From Acuticoccus kalidii (GTDB lineage: Bacteria > Pseudomonadota > Alphaproteobacteria > Rhizobiales > Amorphaceae), in contig NZ_JAKGCS010000012.1 of assembly GCF_021556395.1 (NCBI RefSeq), positions 1 to 64,000 on the forward strand: a stretch of DNA of 64,000 bases. Direction: 5' to 3'. Position 1 is the first letter of the stretch; each line of letters begins with the position of its first letter. Both the position numbers and the translations under genes were made by a program. Shown here piece after piece: positions 15,728-25,529 of the stretch. The notes beneath the pieces are model-generated. The model saw only the letters and a program-made list of their open reading frames with translations, was not told where the DNA came from and did not search any database.

Positions 15728-17362
15728 TCACACATAGCCGAGGCGGACATCGTCCGCCGTCGCGTCGGCGCTGCGTTCCGACGGGGTTCCATACCCGCCG
15801 CCGCCCGACGTTTCGAGGCGAATAATGTCGCCCCGCTTCAACGGGATATTGTTCACCTTCGAGCCGAGGCTCGTCCGCTCCCCGTCGCGCAGGAGGAAGA
15901 GGTGCCCCTCGCGCCCCGCCTCTCCGCCGGCAAGGCCATAGGGGCGGTGGCGAAAGCGCTCGCCGTTCGCGGAGAACACCGCCTCAGGGCTGTCGACCCG
16001 CCACTCGCGATAAAGGCCGAGCCCGCCGCGATACCGCCCCGCGCCGCCGGAGCCCGGCAGCAGCCCGTAAGAGACGATCGTGAGCGGCATCTCGGTCTCG
16101 ATCATCTCGGCCGGAATGTTGGAGTTGTTGTGCATCCCGTAGGTGTAGGCGCTGAGCCCGTCCTGGTCGGCATGGGCGCCGCTGCCGCCCACCTCGATCT
16201 CGACGAGGACGGCGCGCTCGTCGTGCTCGCCGATGGTCTGGAAGGTGCACACATAACTGACGCCATAATAGGCGGCCGGCACGCGGTCCGGGATCGCCTG
16301 ATGGAGCGCGCCGAGGATCGTCGTCGCGAGCCGGTGGGTGGTCGCGACGCGGTTCGCGACCGGCGCCGGATGGCGGGCCGAGACGACGAGCCCTTCCGGC
16401 GCGATGACGCGGAGCGGACGTCGGCATCCCGCGTTGGCGGGAATGTCGACATCGGAGACCGCGAGCATCGCGAAGGTGATCGCCGAGAGCGAGGAGGCGA
16501 GGGTCGCGTTGATCGGCCCCTTCGCTTGCGGCCCGCAGCCCGACAGGTCGATCGTCGCGGTGTCGCCGTCGATGGTGACGGCGGCGTGGATGCGGATCGG
16601 ATCGGCGCTGATGCCGTCATCGTCGAGGAAATCCTCGAACGTGTAGCGCCCGTCGGGAATGCGCCCGAGCATCGCCCGCATCGCCCGCTCCGAGCCGTCG
16701 AGGATCTTGGCGCAGCCGCCGATAAAGGCCGATGGGCCGACGCGCGCCGCGAGGGCGCGAAGGTTCGCCTCGCCGACGCCGAGGGAGGCGAGCTGCGCCT
16801 TGAGATCGCCGGTCAGCATCTCCGGCCGGCGCACATTCTGCTTGATGATGGCGAACACATCCTCGTCGAGCCGGCCGGCCTTCACGAGCTTCAGCGGTGG
16901 GATGCGGATGCCTTCCTGGAAAATCTCCGTCGCGGTCGCCGAATAGGAGCCGGCCGCCATGCCGCCCATGTCGAGATGGTGGCAGAGCGTGCCGACGATC
17001 GCGACGCGCTCGCCGTCGACGAAGACCGGGCGGAAGGCGAGGATGTCGGGGATGTGCTGCCCGCCACAATAAGGGTCGTTGGTGATGACGACGTCGCCGT
17101 CTTCCCAGGTCTCGACCGGCAGGAAGTCCCGCAACACGGTGAGGAGGCCGCTGCCCATCGAGTTGAGGTGCTGCGGGATGCGGGCGGCCTGCGCGACATT
17201 CTCGCCGTCCTTGTCGAAGACGGCGGTCGAATAATCGAGGAGTTCGCGCACCACGGTCGAACGGCTCGTCCGCCAGACGGTGACGTCCATCTCCGCCGCC
17301 GTCGCGGTCAGCGCGTTGCGGAAGATTTCGAGGTCGACCGGATTGTCGATGTCGAGATTCAT
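15728..17362 (-). CDS. hyuB: Hydantoinase B/oxoprolinase family subunit (set 2)
   Basis: A 544-residue HyuB-type subunit. Landmarks are the N-terminal DLEIFRNALTATAAEMDVTVWRTSRST, YSTAVFDKDGENVAQ, ITNDPYCGGQHIPDI, HHLDMGGMAAGS, EIFQEGIRIPPLKL, and the C-terminal GGAGRYRGGLGLYREW followed by a TSGGGGYGTP motif. With HyuA it forms an ATP-dependent amidohydrolase acting on cyclic amides (5-oxoproline, N-methylhydantoin) or a related carboxylase; the substrate here is not known. The start overlaps hyuA by 4 nt. Length is normal. Confidence 0.92.
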   Translation of the reverse strand: MNLDIDNPVDLEIFRNALTATAAEMDVTVWRTSRSTVVRELLDYSTAVFDKDGENVAQAARIPQHLNSMGSGLLTVLRDFLPVETWEDGDVVITNDPYCGGQHIPDILAFRPVFVDGERVAIVGTLCHHLDMGGMAAGSYSATATEIFQEGIRIPPLKLVKAGRLDEDVFAIIKQNVRRPEMLTGDLKAQLASLGVGEANLRALAARVGPSAFIGGCAKILDGSERAMRAMLGRIPDGRYTFEDFLDDDGISADPIRIHAAVTIDGDTATIDLSGCGPQAKGPINATLASSLSAITFAMLAVSDVDIPANAGCRRPLRVIAPEGLVVSARHPAPVANRVATTHRLATTILGALHQAIPDRVPAAYYGVSYVCTFQTIGEHDERAVLVEIEVGGSGAHADQDGLSAYTYGMHNNSNIPAEMIETEMPLTIVSYGLLPGSGGAGRYRGGLGLYREWRVDSPEAVFSANGERFRHRPYGLAGGEAGREGHLFLLRDGERTSLGSKVNNIPLKRGDIIRLETSGGGGYGTPSERSADATADDVRLGYV

Positions 17363-19407
17363 GCCTCAATCCTCCGGGCGATCAGTGTTCCTTGTGGTCC
17401 CGGCGCGCATTCCCAGTGCCGGGCGATGAAGGATGTCGTGTATTCCTCCTCGATGAGGGCGGGACCGTGGATTGCCGCCGTCACCGCGCCGCGGCGATAG
17501 ACGGGAACGCTCTGCCACGCGCCCTCATGCCAGACATCACGCGCACCATCGGCGCCCGCTTCGGGGGCGATGTCATGGTGCGTCTCGATGTCGGGCAGGA
17601 CGCCGATCGCGCTCAACCGGACCGCCACGATCTCCACCGCCGCATCGAGGTCGTTGTACGAAAAGCGCTGCGCGTGGAGGGCGTGGAAATCGGCGACGAG
17701 GCGTTCGAGGCTCGCCTCTTCCGCCGCCGCATCCGGCCACGGCACGACGAGCTCGAAGGCCTGGCCGCGATAGCGCACGTCCGCGGAGACGGCGAAGCGG
17801 CGCGCCTCGGGGGCGATGCCGTCGGCGTCCAAAGCGGTCGCGCCCTGTGCGATCAGCGCGTCGAGCATGTCGCCGAGAAGGGGGAGGGCGCCGACATCCG
17901 CCGCCATCACCTGCGAGCGGGCGAAGTCATGCACGATGTCGGAATGGAGAATACCGAACGCAGAAAAGGTGCTGGCGTCCGCCGGAAAGACGACCTCGCG
18001 GATGCCGAGCTCCTCGGCGACGCGCACGGCGTGCAAGCCCCCGGCGCCGCCAAAGGAGAGGAGGGAGAAGTCGCGCGGGTCGAGCCCCTTCTCGAAGAGG
18101 CTGAGGCGCGCGGCGGCGGACAGGTTCGATTCGGTGACGGCGACGATCCCCTCCGCCGCGGCCTCGCGGGAGAGGCCGAGCTTGTCGCCGACCTCGGTGC
18201 CGATCGCGGCGGCCGCGCCCTCTTTGTCGAGCGCCATCGCGCCGCCGAGGAAGAAAGCGGGGTCGAGCCGGCCCATCACGACATTGGCGTCGGTGACGGT
18301 CGGCAGCGTTCCGCCGCGCCGATAGCAGACGGGGCCGGGCTTGGAGCCGGCCGAACGCGGACCGACGCGCAGGCGGCCCGCATCATCGACCATGGCGATC
18401 GAGCCGCCGCCCGAGCCGACGGTGCGGATTTCGACCATCGGGAGGCGCACGGGATGATGGTCGATCTCGCCCTGTGTCACCGTGGTGAGGCGATCGCCGC
18501 TGACGACGCAGACGTCATAGCTCGTCCCGCCCATGTCGACGCCGATCAGGTTTTCGCGGCCGAGGGCGCGGGCGGTGCCCAGCGTTGCCATCGCCCCGCC
18601 GCTGGGGCCGGACAGGAGAAGCCGGGCCGGCTGCGATTTCGCGAGCTCGGCCGTGCACACGCCGCCATTCGACTGCACCAGGAGGAGGCGCGCGCCGAGG
18701 CCGGCCTCCGCCATCCGCGTCGCGAGTCGGTCGAGATAGCGGCCGACGATCGGCATCAAGAGCGTGTTGAGGACGGTGGTCGACAGGCGCTCATATTCGC
18801 GGATCTCGGGGCTCACCTCGCTGGAGAGCGAGATAAGAAGATCGGGCCGAAGGCGCCGCAGGATCTCCGCGACGCGCTCCTCATGAGCGGCATTGGCGTA
18901 GGCGTTGATGAAGGTGACGGCGACCGCCTCGGCCCCGAGCGCGTCGAGGCGGGGGAGCAGCGCCTCGACCTCCGCCGCGTCGAGCGCGGTCTCGGTCGTG
19001 CCGTCGGCCCGCATGCGCTCGGCGATGCCGATCACGCGATCGCGCGAGATGAGGGGCGGCTCCTGATGCGGGCGAAGGCTGTAGATCTCGCGGCGCTGGT
19101 GGCGGCCGATCTCGAGCGCGTCCTCGAAGCCCTTGGTGGTGAGGAGCACGCCCTTCGCGAGGCGCCGTTCGAGGACGGCATTCGTCGCGATCGTCGTGCC
19201 GTGGACGAGAAGGCGCACGTCGGACAGGGCGAAGCCGTAGCGTTCGGCGGCTTCGGTGATGCCGGTGACGAGGCCGATCGACGGGTCGTCCGGCGTCGTC
19301 GGCGTCTTCAGGCTGCGCAGGATTCCGCTGGTCTCGTCGAGCACCTGAAGATCGGTGAACGTGCCACCGATATCGATGCCGATGCGGATATGGGGGTCGT
19401 CTGGCAC
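17359..19407 (-). CDS. hyuA: Hydantoinase A/oxoprolinase family subunit (set 2)
   Basis: A 682-residue ATP-binding subunit of the actin/hsp70-like fold. The GTG at 19407 is chosen because GGAGG lies 4 nt upstream and the protein then starts just before IGIDIGGTFTDLQVLD, the first phosphate loop. Other landmarks are LLVHGTTIATNAVLERR, LIGVDMGGTSYDVCVVSGD (second phosphate loop), VGPRSAGSKPGPVCYRRGG and LLSFGGAGGLHAVRVAEELGI. It couples ATP hydrolysis to opening of a cyclic amide together with HyuB. It lies 123 nt downstream of dctM. Confidence 0.92.
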   Translation of the reverse strand: MPDDPHIRIGIDIGGTFTDLQVLDETSGILRSLKTPTTPDDPSIGLVTGITEAAERYGFALSDVRLLVHGTTIATNAVLERRLAKGVLLTTKGFEDALEIGRHQRREIYSLRPHQEPPLISRDRVIGIAERMRADGTTETALDAAEVEALLPRLDALGAEAVAVTFINAYANAAHEERVAEILRRLRPDLLISLSSEVSPEIREYERLSTTVLNTLLMPIVGRYLDRLATRMAEAGLGARLLLVQSNGGVCTAELAKSQPARLLLSGPSGGAMATLGTARALGRENLIGVDMGGTSYDVCVVSGDRLTTVTQGEIDHHPVRLPMVEIRTVGSGGGSIAMVDDAGRLRVGPRSAGSKPGPVCYRRGGTLPTVTDANVVMGRLDPAFFLGGAMALDKEGAAAAIGTEVGDKLGLSREAAAEGIVAVTESNLSAAARLSLFEKGLDPRDFSLLSFGGAGGLHAVRVAEELGIREVVFPADASTFSAFGILHSDIVHDFARSQVMAADVGALPLLGDMLDALIAQGATALDADGIAPEARRFAVSADVRYRGQAFELVVPWPDAAAEEASLERLVADFHALHAQRFSYNDLDAAVEIVAVRLSAIGVLPDIETHHDIAPEAGADGARDVWHEGAWQSVPVYRRGAVTAAIHGPALIEEEYTTSFIARHWECAPGPQGTLIARRIEA

Positions 19408-19530
19408 AGTGCCTCCAAAAGCGCCGGTAAGGCCGGCATCGGTTGTCCGGCGCCGTCGGGGGCGCCGTATGCTGTCATGGCGCAACGCGCGGAGCGGCGG
19501 AGGCGAGGGGAGCCCCTCGCCCTCGCACCG

Positions 19531-20814
19531 CTAGCGCGCCTGCGAGGGAAGCCAAAGGGCGACCTGCGGCCAGATCGTGAGGATCGCGATGGTGATCACG
19601 ATCGCCGCGATGAACGGCGCCGCGCCGATGATCACGTCGTCGATCCGGCCGCGTTTGCGAAGGCCCTGGACCACGTAGAGATTGATGCCCACCGGCGGGG
19701 TGATCATCGCCAGCTCGAGGAGGAGCATGATGATGACGCCGAACCAGACCGGGTCGAAACCCGCCGCGATGACGACGGGCGTGATGATCGGCACGGTGGC
19801 CACCATCATCGACAGCGTCTCCATGAACATGCCGAGCACCAGATAGAAGAGCACGACCACCGCGAGGAGCTGGAGGTCGGTGAGCCCGAGCGAGGTGATC
19901 ATCGAGTTGATGTGACCCGTGAGCCCGATCGCCGTGATCACGAAGTTCAGGAAGTAGGCCGCGAGGATGATCGCCATGATCATCGCCGTCGTTCGGATCG
20001 TCCCCTCGAAGGCGGTGAGGAGGACGCGGCCCGTGAGCTGGCGCTTCACCGCGGCGATCGCGAGGGCGGCGATCACGCCGAGGGCGGCCGATTCGGTCGC
20101 CGTCGCGAAGCCGGCATAGATCGAGCCGATGACGGCGAGAAAGATGATGATCGGCGGCAGGAGGTCCGGCAGGCAGCGGAAGCGCTGGCCCCAGGTGGCG
20201 AAGGTGCGGGTGCCACCCAGGCCGGGACGGATCAGGCAGAGCACGAGCACGGTGAGGCTGAAGAGGGCCGCGAGGAGGATGCCCGGAAGGAAGCCGGCGA
20301 GATAGAGGCGCGGGATCGAGGTCTCGGTGAGAACGCCATAGACGATCATGTTGATCGATGGCGGGATCAGGATGCCGAGTGTGCCGCCCGCGACGATGGT
20401 GCCGAGAAAGAGCCGCTCGGAATAGCCGCGTTTTTCCACCTCGTCGATGGCGACGGTGCCGATCGTCGCCGCCGTCGCGACGCTCGAGCCGGAGGTCGCC
20501 GCGAAGAGGGCGCAGGACGCGATATTGGCGTGCATCAGCCCGCCCGGCAGCCACGGCATCCACAGGACGAGTGCGGCGTACATCCGCTCGGCCATGCCCG
20601 TGCGCAACATGATTTCGCCGAGGAGCACGAAGAACGGCATCGCGACGAGGAGGAAGTTGTTGGAGGTGCTCCACACGACCTCACCCATCGCGAGGCTGAG
20701 GGGGAGAGGCGAATAGAGCGAGGACAGTGTGTAGCCGAGGACGCCGAGGACGGCGGCGACGGGAACGGCAAGCGCGAGGAGGCCGAGAAGGACGAGGATC
20801 GTGACGAGGAGCAT
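19531..20814 (-). CDS. dctM: TRAP transporter large permease, set 2 (DctM)
   Basis: A 427-residue membrane protein with the DctM landmarks NNFLLVAMPFFVLLGEIM, CALFAATSGSSVATAATIG, GGTLGILIPPSINMIVYGV, ATATESAALGVIAA and ITPPVGINLYVVQGL. The start shares one base with the dctQ stop (TGATG). It is the transport channel for the substrate handled by the hyuAB pair directly downstream. Confidence 0.94.
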   Translation of the reverse strand: MLLVTILVLLGLLALAVPVAAVLGVLGYTLSSLYSPLPLSLAMGEVVWSTSNNFLLVAMPFFVLLGEIMLRTGMAERMYAALVLWMPWLPGGLMHANIASCALFAATSGSSVATAATIGTVAIDEVEKRGYSERLFLGTIVAGGTLGILIPPSINMIVYGVLTETSIPRLYLAGFLPGILLAALFSLTVLVLCLIRPGLGGTRTFATWGQRFRCLPDLLPPIIIFLAVIGSIYAGFATATESAALGVIAALAIAAVKRQLTGRVLLTAFEGTIRTTAMIMAIILAAYFLNFVITAIGLTGHINSMITSLGLTDLQLLAVVVLFYLVLGMFMETLSMMVATVPIITPVVIAAGFDPVWFGVIIMLLLELAMITPPVGINLYVVQGLRKRGRIDDVIIGAAPFIAAIVITIAILTIWPQVALWLPSQAR

Positions 20815-21404
20815 CAGCGGCGCGCCTTTATGCGAATGTCGGCCACGCGCAATTCATCCTCGATCTCCTCCTGCGCGGAGCGCGTGGAGATGATGCGGGA
20901 GGCGGCGCCCGCCTCGCCCTTGAGGATGAGGCGCACCGCGACGGTGAGCAGCGTGATTCCGATGATGAGGAAGACGACGAGGCCGGCGAACCAGATGAGC
21001 TGCGGTATCGCGGTGGGCACTTGCAGCGCCGACTGGCCGCGCGAGCCCGATTGTATCGATTGCTCGAACACGCCGTAGCCATGCCAGGTGACGAGGGCGA
21101 AGAAGGCGAGGAAGAGCGCGATGCCGACAATGTCGAGTGTGAGGCGCAGGGCCTGCGGGAAGGTGCCGTAGAGGGAATCGATCCGGATGTGCGCCCGCTC
21201 GATGAGCGCCGCCCCGAGCCCCCAGGCCGAGGCGATCGCGAGGGCGTAGCCGGCCAGCTCGTCCGCGCCGCCGATCGACATCAGGAAGAATTTGCGCAGG
21301 ACGACATCGACCCCGATGAGGAGCGCGGCAATGAGGATCAGCGCGCCTCCGAACCAACTGCTCCACCGCGCGAAGGCGCGTAGCGCGTTCATCGTTCCGT
21401 CCAT
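20814..21404 (-). CDS. dctQ: TRAP transporter small permease, set 2 (DctQ)
   Basis: A 196-residue membrane protein with four hydrophobic segments, the DctQ pattern VVLRKFFLMSIGGADELAGYALAIASAWGLG-like in helix 2, and an ERAHIRIDSL loop. ATG at 21404 is preceded by GGGAG; a second ATG four codons in is an alternative. The C-terminal 40 residues are charged and cytoplasmic. It forms the membrane unit with DctM. Confidence 0.9.
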   Translation of the reverse strand: MDGTMNALRAFARWSSWFGGALILIAALLIGVDVVLRKFFLMSIGGADELAGYALAIASAWGLGAALIERAHIRIDSLYGTFPQALRLTLDIVGIALFLAFFALVTWHGYGVFEQSIQSGSRGQSALQVPTAIPQLIWFAGLVVFLIIGITLLTVAVRLILKGEAGAASRIISTRSAQEEIEDELRVADIRIKARR

Positions 21405-21493
21405 GGGCGATCTCCCGTCGTCCGAATGAGGGGCGGCGTTCGCCGCGAGGCGCACGAACGTTGTTGCAAGAGGCCGTTTGCCGGGGGGGTCGG

Positions 21494-21525
21494 GCGGCGC
21501 CGCGCCGGTCGTGGCGTGGCGCCGC
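21494..21525 (-). other. Stem-loop between dctP and dctQ, set 2
   Basis: An 8-bp stem GCGGCGCC / GGCGCCGC encloses a 16-nt loop, starting about 10 nt after the dctP stop codon. No T-run follows, so mRNA stabilisation or partial attenuation is more likely than full termination. Confidence 0.5.
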
Positions 21526-21534
21526 TCGGTGGCG

Positions 21535-22584
21535 TCAGGGGAGCGGGGCTTCGAGGTCGAGCTTGGCGCCGACCGTCTCGTTCCATTCCTTCACGCAATC
21601 GGCGCCGCAACGGGACGCCCAGCCGGCGAGGACGGCGCCTTCGACGAGCTCCTTGTGCATCTCGCTCTCCTCGTCCTTCACGGGGACGATGGTCGAGGTG
21701 GCGAGCTTGCCCATCGTGCACGGCTCTTGGCCGGTGTTGCAGTTGTCCGCCTCGCTGGTCGACGTCTTGATCGTCTCCCACATCTTGTCTTCGTAGGCGG
21801 CCGTCTGCTCGAGGAAGAATTCCTTCGTCGCGTCGTCGAACTTGTTCCAGGTGTTCAAGTTGACGGCGAGAACGTTGATGCTCCACCCGAGCGACATCGG
21901 GTAGATCGAGTCCGTGACTTCGTTCCACCCGGCGGTGTTGCCGGACAGGCTGCCCGTCACCGCGCAGTCGACGACGCCGTTATTGAGGGCGGGGACGACT
22001 TCGGCGAAGGCCATCGACACGGCGGTCGCGTCGAGACCGGCGAGGAAGTCGCGCATCGTGTTGTTGAAGACGCGCACCTTCTTGGCCTTCAGCCCGTTCA
22101 GCCCGTCGACGACCTCGCGGCACCAGAAGACCTGCGGGGTGTTGCCACCGATCGCGAGGAGCTTGGCGTTCCAGTCTTCCTGGAGGATGCGGTCGATCAC
22201 GTCGCGATAGGCATCGCACGCGGCGCGCGCCTCGTCGGGCGTCAGGGTGAGGCCGGCGAGGTCGCAACCCTCGAAGCGGGGGTCGTCACCGGCCATCTTG
22301 GAGATGTCCATCCCGGCAAAGTCCATCACGCCGAGCTTCAACAGGCGCAGCATGGTCTTGTCGTCGATGCCCATCTGGTCGAGCGGGGTCACCTGGGCCG
22401 TGATCTTGCCGCCGGAGGCCTCCGGGATCGTCTCACTCCAGAACGGGACCTCGTCCACGATCGAAACCGGCGTGGCGCTGTTGAGGCCGATTGCCTTGAG
22501 TTGCAAGGTCGGCAGATCCTGCGCCGAAGCGCTGGAGATTAGTCCGAGGCTGGCGGCCGCCAGTGCAATGGTCATCTTGTTCAT
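21535..22584 (-). CDS. dctP: TRAP transporter substrate-binding protein, set 2 (DctP)
   Basis: A 349-residue periplasmic protein. The ATG at 22584 has GGAGG 6 nt upstream and opens a signal peptide (MNKMTIALAAASLGLISSASA, cleaved about residue 21). The binding-protein core shows VPFWSETIPEASGGKITAQVTPLDQ-type sequence, LKAKKVRVFNNTMRDFL with the ligand-contacting Arg region, and ALNNGVVDCAVTG. Six or more cysteines (CDLAG, EACDAYRD region, WCREV, NCNTGQEPC, RCGADC) are unusual and point to disulfides. The set includes hyuAB, so a cyclic amide or its product is a possible ligand. Confidence 0.9.
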   Translation of the reverse strand: MNKMTIALAAASLGLISSASAQDLPTLQLKAIGLNSATPVSIVDEVPFWSETIPEASGGKITAQVTPLDQMGIDDKTMLRLLKLGVMDFAGMDISKMAGDDPRFEGCDLAGLTLTPDEARAACDAYRDVIDRILQEDWNAKLLAIGGNTPQVFWCREVVDGLNGLKAKKVRVFNNTMRDFLAGLDATAVSMAFAEVVPALNNGVVDCAVTGSLSGNTAGWNEVTDSIYPMSLGWSINVLAVNLNTWNKFDDATKEFFLEQTAAYEDKMWETIKTSTSEADNCNTGQEPCTMGKLATSTIVPVKDEESEMHKELVEGAVLAGWASRCGADCVKEWNETVGAKLDLEAPLP

Positions 22585-22998
22585 CCGACACCTCCGTGGT
22601 CCTGAGCCGCACCAAATATCCAATAGATATATTTCGTGCAGTCAAGCGTGGTTGTGGTCGAAAATGGCGGATTGCCTGGATGTTGGGCCGACTGCGCGCC
22701 GAACGGGCGGCCTCTGCCCGCAACTTGCGCGCGGTTGTGCGGCGCAACAGTCGCGCCGCATTCCGTCGGCCTCGGACCGCCGCCGACGAGGCGGGTCGGT
22801 GCAACCGCTTCAGAAACTTGAGGTTTTGGTCAAGATGGCCGGGGGCGGCATGTGTTCGCGCGTGCGGCATCGCCGGGCGGTCGGCCGGGTCCTTGATCGA
22901 CTTCGCCGGGGTGGGACGAGCATTGCGGAGCGGCGCTCGGATTTTATCGAAGGCCGGTGGCCGGCCCTCCGGGGAATTGCCCCAGACGGCCCGCCGGG
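22585..22998. other. Intergenic region upstream of dctP set 2
   Basis: This 414-nt gap lies between the MFS stop (22999) and the dctP start, both on the minus strand. It holds an inverted repeat at 22616-22630 near the dctP start; the remainder shows no convincing gene or terminator. Confidence 0.5.
22616..22630. promoter_or_regulatory. Inverted repeat ATATC-CAATA-GATAT upstream of dctP set 2
   Basis: A perfect 5-bp inverted repeat with 5-nt spacer lies in a locally AT-rich patch 32 nt upstream of the dctP start. The position fits an operator or promoter element, possibly for the GntR regulator encoded at the end of the operon. Confidence 0.5.
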
Positions 22999-24231
22999 TC
23001 AGCCGCGCCGGGCGCCGAGAAGGGCCCAGGCGAAGGCCGCGAGCTGGGCGAGGAAGAGCGCGCCGAGGCCGAGCGGAAAGGCCGAGGTGTCGATCCGGCC
23101 GGTGGCTTCGCTCTGATAGAGACCGAAAAACACCCCGAGCCCATACTGGACCGCGAAGGTCGACAGGATCACGACCGTGTTCATGCAGCTATTGGAGCGC
23201 CCGACAAAGGCGACCGGCACCCCCCGCGCGACGAGCGCGTAGGAGAGCGTGACCGCGTTGTAGGTGAGCGCGAAGAGGATCCAGAAGGCGATCGAGAGGT
23301 CGCCCGACGACAGGAGGAGCCCCGCCTGGGCGAGGAGGAACAGGCCGGCGCTGCCGAGCACGACATGGCGAAGGTGCAGGCCGACCCGTTCGGCGACGAG
23401 GCTCGCCCAGCCGCCCGCGGCGGAGCCGGCGGTCAGCGCCACCGCCATCGCGGTCAGCGTCAGCGCCACGGCCTCGCGATCCTGAAGGCCGACATCGCGC
23501 AGCCAGGCCGACGCCCAAAGGCCCTGCATCGAGCTCCCGGTCGCGAAGGTGAGGGCGGTCAGGGGAAGATAACGGCCGAACGCCGGATTGCGGACCACGG
23601 TGGCGATGCCCGCGATCCGCTCGCCCCAGTTCACCGTGCTGCGCACGGGCGGATCGGGGACGACGCGGGCGATGGAACCGGCGAGGACGAGTGTCGCGGC
23701 GGCGATGATCGCAAAGAGGGTGCGCCAGTCCATCACCATGAGGGCAAGGTCGACGGGCGCGGTCGCCGCGAGGGTCCCGAGCCCACCGGCGGCGAGATAG
23801 AGGCCGTTCGCAAACGGCGCACGCTCCGGCGCGAGCCACAGAGCGGCGGCGTGGAAGGCAGCCATCAGGCAACCGCCGAGCCCGATGCCGATCAAGGCAC
23901 GGGCGATCGACAGGATCGCGACGTCCTCGCCGATCGCGAAGAGGCCGATGCCGGCCGCCGCGATCACGAGGAGGCTCGCCTGCACGCGGCGGGGGCCGTA
24001 GGCGTCGAGGCAGAGGCCGATCGGCACCTGCATCAGGCCAAGGCCCAGAAAGTAGGTCGCGGTGAGGAGGCCCAGCGCAGAGGGGCCGAGGCCGAGATCG
24101 CGCTCGAGCACGGGCGCCAGGATCGCGTTCACCGACCGGAAGAACAGCGACAGGAAATAGGCGATGCCGAAGAGGGCGAGGACGGCGGCGAGCCGCCGTC
24201 CGACGAGGGCCCCGGTGACGGGAGGCGTCAT
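22999..24231 (-). CDS. Major facilitator superfamily transporter
   Basis: A 410-residue permease with about 12 hydrophobic segments in two halves. The loop between helices 2 and 3 has the MFS pattern (GLCLDAYGPRRVQ), and helix 5 carries APVDLALMVMDWRTLF. It starts 1 nt after the dctM stop on the same strand, so it is the last gene of set 3. A role in moving a product or a second form of the substrate is inference. Confidence 0.88.
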   Translation of the reverse strand: MTPPVTGALVGRRLAAVLALFGIAYFLSLFFRSVNAILAPVLERDLGLGPSALGLLTATYFLGLGLMQVPIGLCLDAYGPRRVQASLLVIAAAGIGLFAIGEDVAILSIARALIGIGLGGCLMAAFHAAALWLAPERAPFANGLYLAAGGLGTLAATAPVDLALMVMDWRTLFAIIAAATLVLAGSIARVVPDPPVRSTVNWGERIAGIATVVRNPAFGRYLPLTALTFATGSSMQGLWASAWLRDVGLQDREAVALTLTAMAVALTAGSAAGGWASLVAERVGLHLRHVVLGSAGLFLLAQAGLLLSSGDLSIAFWILFALTYNAVTLSYALVARGVPVAFVGRSNSCMNTVVILSTFAVQYGLGVFFGLYQSEATGRIDTSAFPLGLGALFLAQLAAFAWALLGARRG

Positions 24232-24232
24232 C

Positions 24233-25525
24233 TCAATAGAGGCTGTTCGGCAAGAGGAGGGCGATGCCGGGCAAGAGGGTGAGGATCGCGACGCCGGACA
24301 GAAGGATCAGCCAGAAGGGCAGCGAGGCGCCCGCCGCCTGCAACAGCGTCACCCGGTTCCCGGTGATGCCGGACAGGACGTAAAGGTTCATGCCGACCGG
24401 CGGGGTGAGCATCCCGATCTCGATCAGGATGGTGATGACGACGCCGAGCCAGACCGGATCGTAGCCGACGCCGGTGAGGACGGGGAAGACGATCGGCAGC
24501 GTCATCAGCATCAAGGAGATGCCGTCGAAGAAGCAGCCGAGGATCAGATAGAAGATACTGACGGCGACGAGGACGGCGAGCGGGGAGAGGTTCATCGATT
24601 CGATCCAGCTGAGCACCTGGAGCGGCAGGCCGAGGATCGACATCGCCTGCGCGAGGATGAGTGCCCCCATCATCACGACGCCGATCGAGACGAAGACCTG
24701 CACCGAATCGATAAAGGCCGCCCAGAGCTTGCGCAGGGTGAGATCGCCCCACAGGAAGCCGAGAACGATCGACGCGCCGACGCCGAGACCCGCCGCCTCG
24801 GTCGGCGTCGCGAGGCCGAGATAGATCGTGCCGAGGACCGCGAACACCAGGAACCCGATCGGCCAGATCGGCAAGAGGATGCGCAGCGCCTTGCCGAGGC
24901 TCCAGTTCGGATCGTCATTGTCGGGCACGGTGCCTTTGCGGCGGGACAGGACGAGGCCGATATAGGCCATCATCATCGCCGCCAACATGATCCCCGGCAG
25001 GATGCCGGCGAGGAAAAGCTGACCGATCGAGACCTGCTGCGTCGCCCCGTAGATGAGGAGCGAGAGCGAGGGCGGGATGAGGAGGCCGAGGGTGCCGCCC
25101 GCCGCCAGCGTGCCGACGACGGCGCGCGGATCGTAGCCGCGTTTCTCAAGCTCGGGATAGGCGACCGAGCCGACCGCAGCGGCGGTCGAGGTCGAGGCGC
25201 CGGAGACCGCGCCGAAGAGGGTCGACACCGCGATATTGGTGTGCAGGAGCTGACCCGGAACGCGCGAGAAGAGCGGCGAGATTGCCGTATAGAGCCGGCC
25301 GGACACGCCGCTCACGAGCATGATCTCGCCCATGAAGATGAAGAGCGGCACGGCGCTCAGCGTGAAGTCGGTGAAGACGTTCCAGACCGCGGTGACGCCG
25401 AGATCGGCCGCCCCGCCGACGACGAAGTGCAGGATCGCAAGGCCCGTCATGGCGAGGCCGAGCCCGATCGGAATGCCCGTCAGCGCCGTGACGATGAAAC
25501 CGGCGAGGATGATCAACCAAACCAT
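24233..25525 (-). CDS. dctM: TRAP transporter large permease, set 3 (DctM)
   Basis: A 430-residue membrane protein with DctM landmarks: LSAVPLFIFMGEIMLVSG, TLFGAVSGASTSTAAAVG, GGTLGLLIPPSLSLLIYGA, LATPTEAAGLGVGAS, LTPPVGMNLYVLSGI. ATG at 25525 lies 4 nt after the dctQ stop. The operon continues into the MFS gene. Confidence 0.94.
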   Translation of the reverse strand: MVWLIILAGFIVTALTGIPIGLGLAMTGLAILHFVVGGAADLGVTAVWNVFTDFTLSAVPLFIFMGEIMLVSGVSGRLYTAISPLFSRVPGQLLHTNIAVSTLFGAVSGASTSTAAAVGSVAYPELEKRGYDPRAVVGTLAAGGTLGLLIPPSLSLLIYGATQQVSIGQLFLAGILPGIMLAAMMMAYIGLVLSRRKGTVPDNDDPNWSLGKALRILLPIWPIGFLVFAVLGTIYLGLATPTEAAGLGVGASIVLGFLWGDLTLRKLWAAFIDSVQVFVSIGVVMMGALILAQAMSILGLPLQVLSWIESMNLSPLAVLVAVSIFYLILGCFFDGISLMLMTLPIVFPVLTGVGYDPVWLGVVITILIEIGMLTPPVGMNLYVLSGITGNRVTLLQAAGASLPFWLILLSGVAILTLLPGIALLLPNSLY

Positions 25526-25529
25526 GATC

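Noticed and set aside
17392..21078. Plus-strand frame of more than 1,200 codons across sets 2 genes
   Set aside because: It is fully antisense to hyuA, dctM and dctQ, which have clear family motifs; composition is Arg/Asp/Glu-rich shadow.
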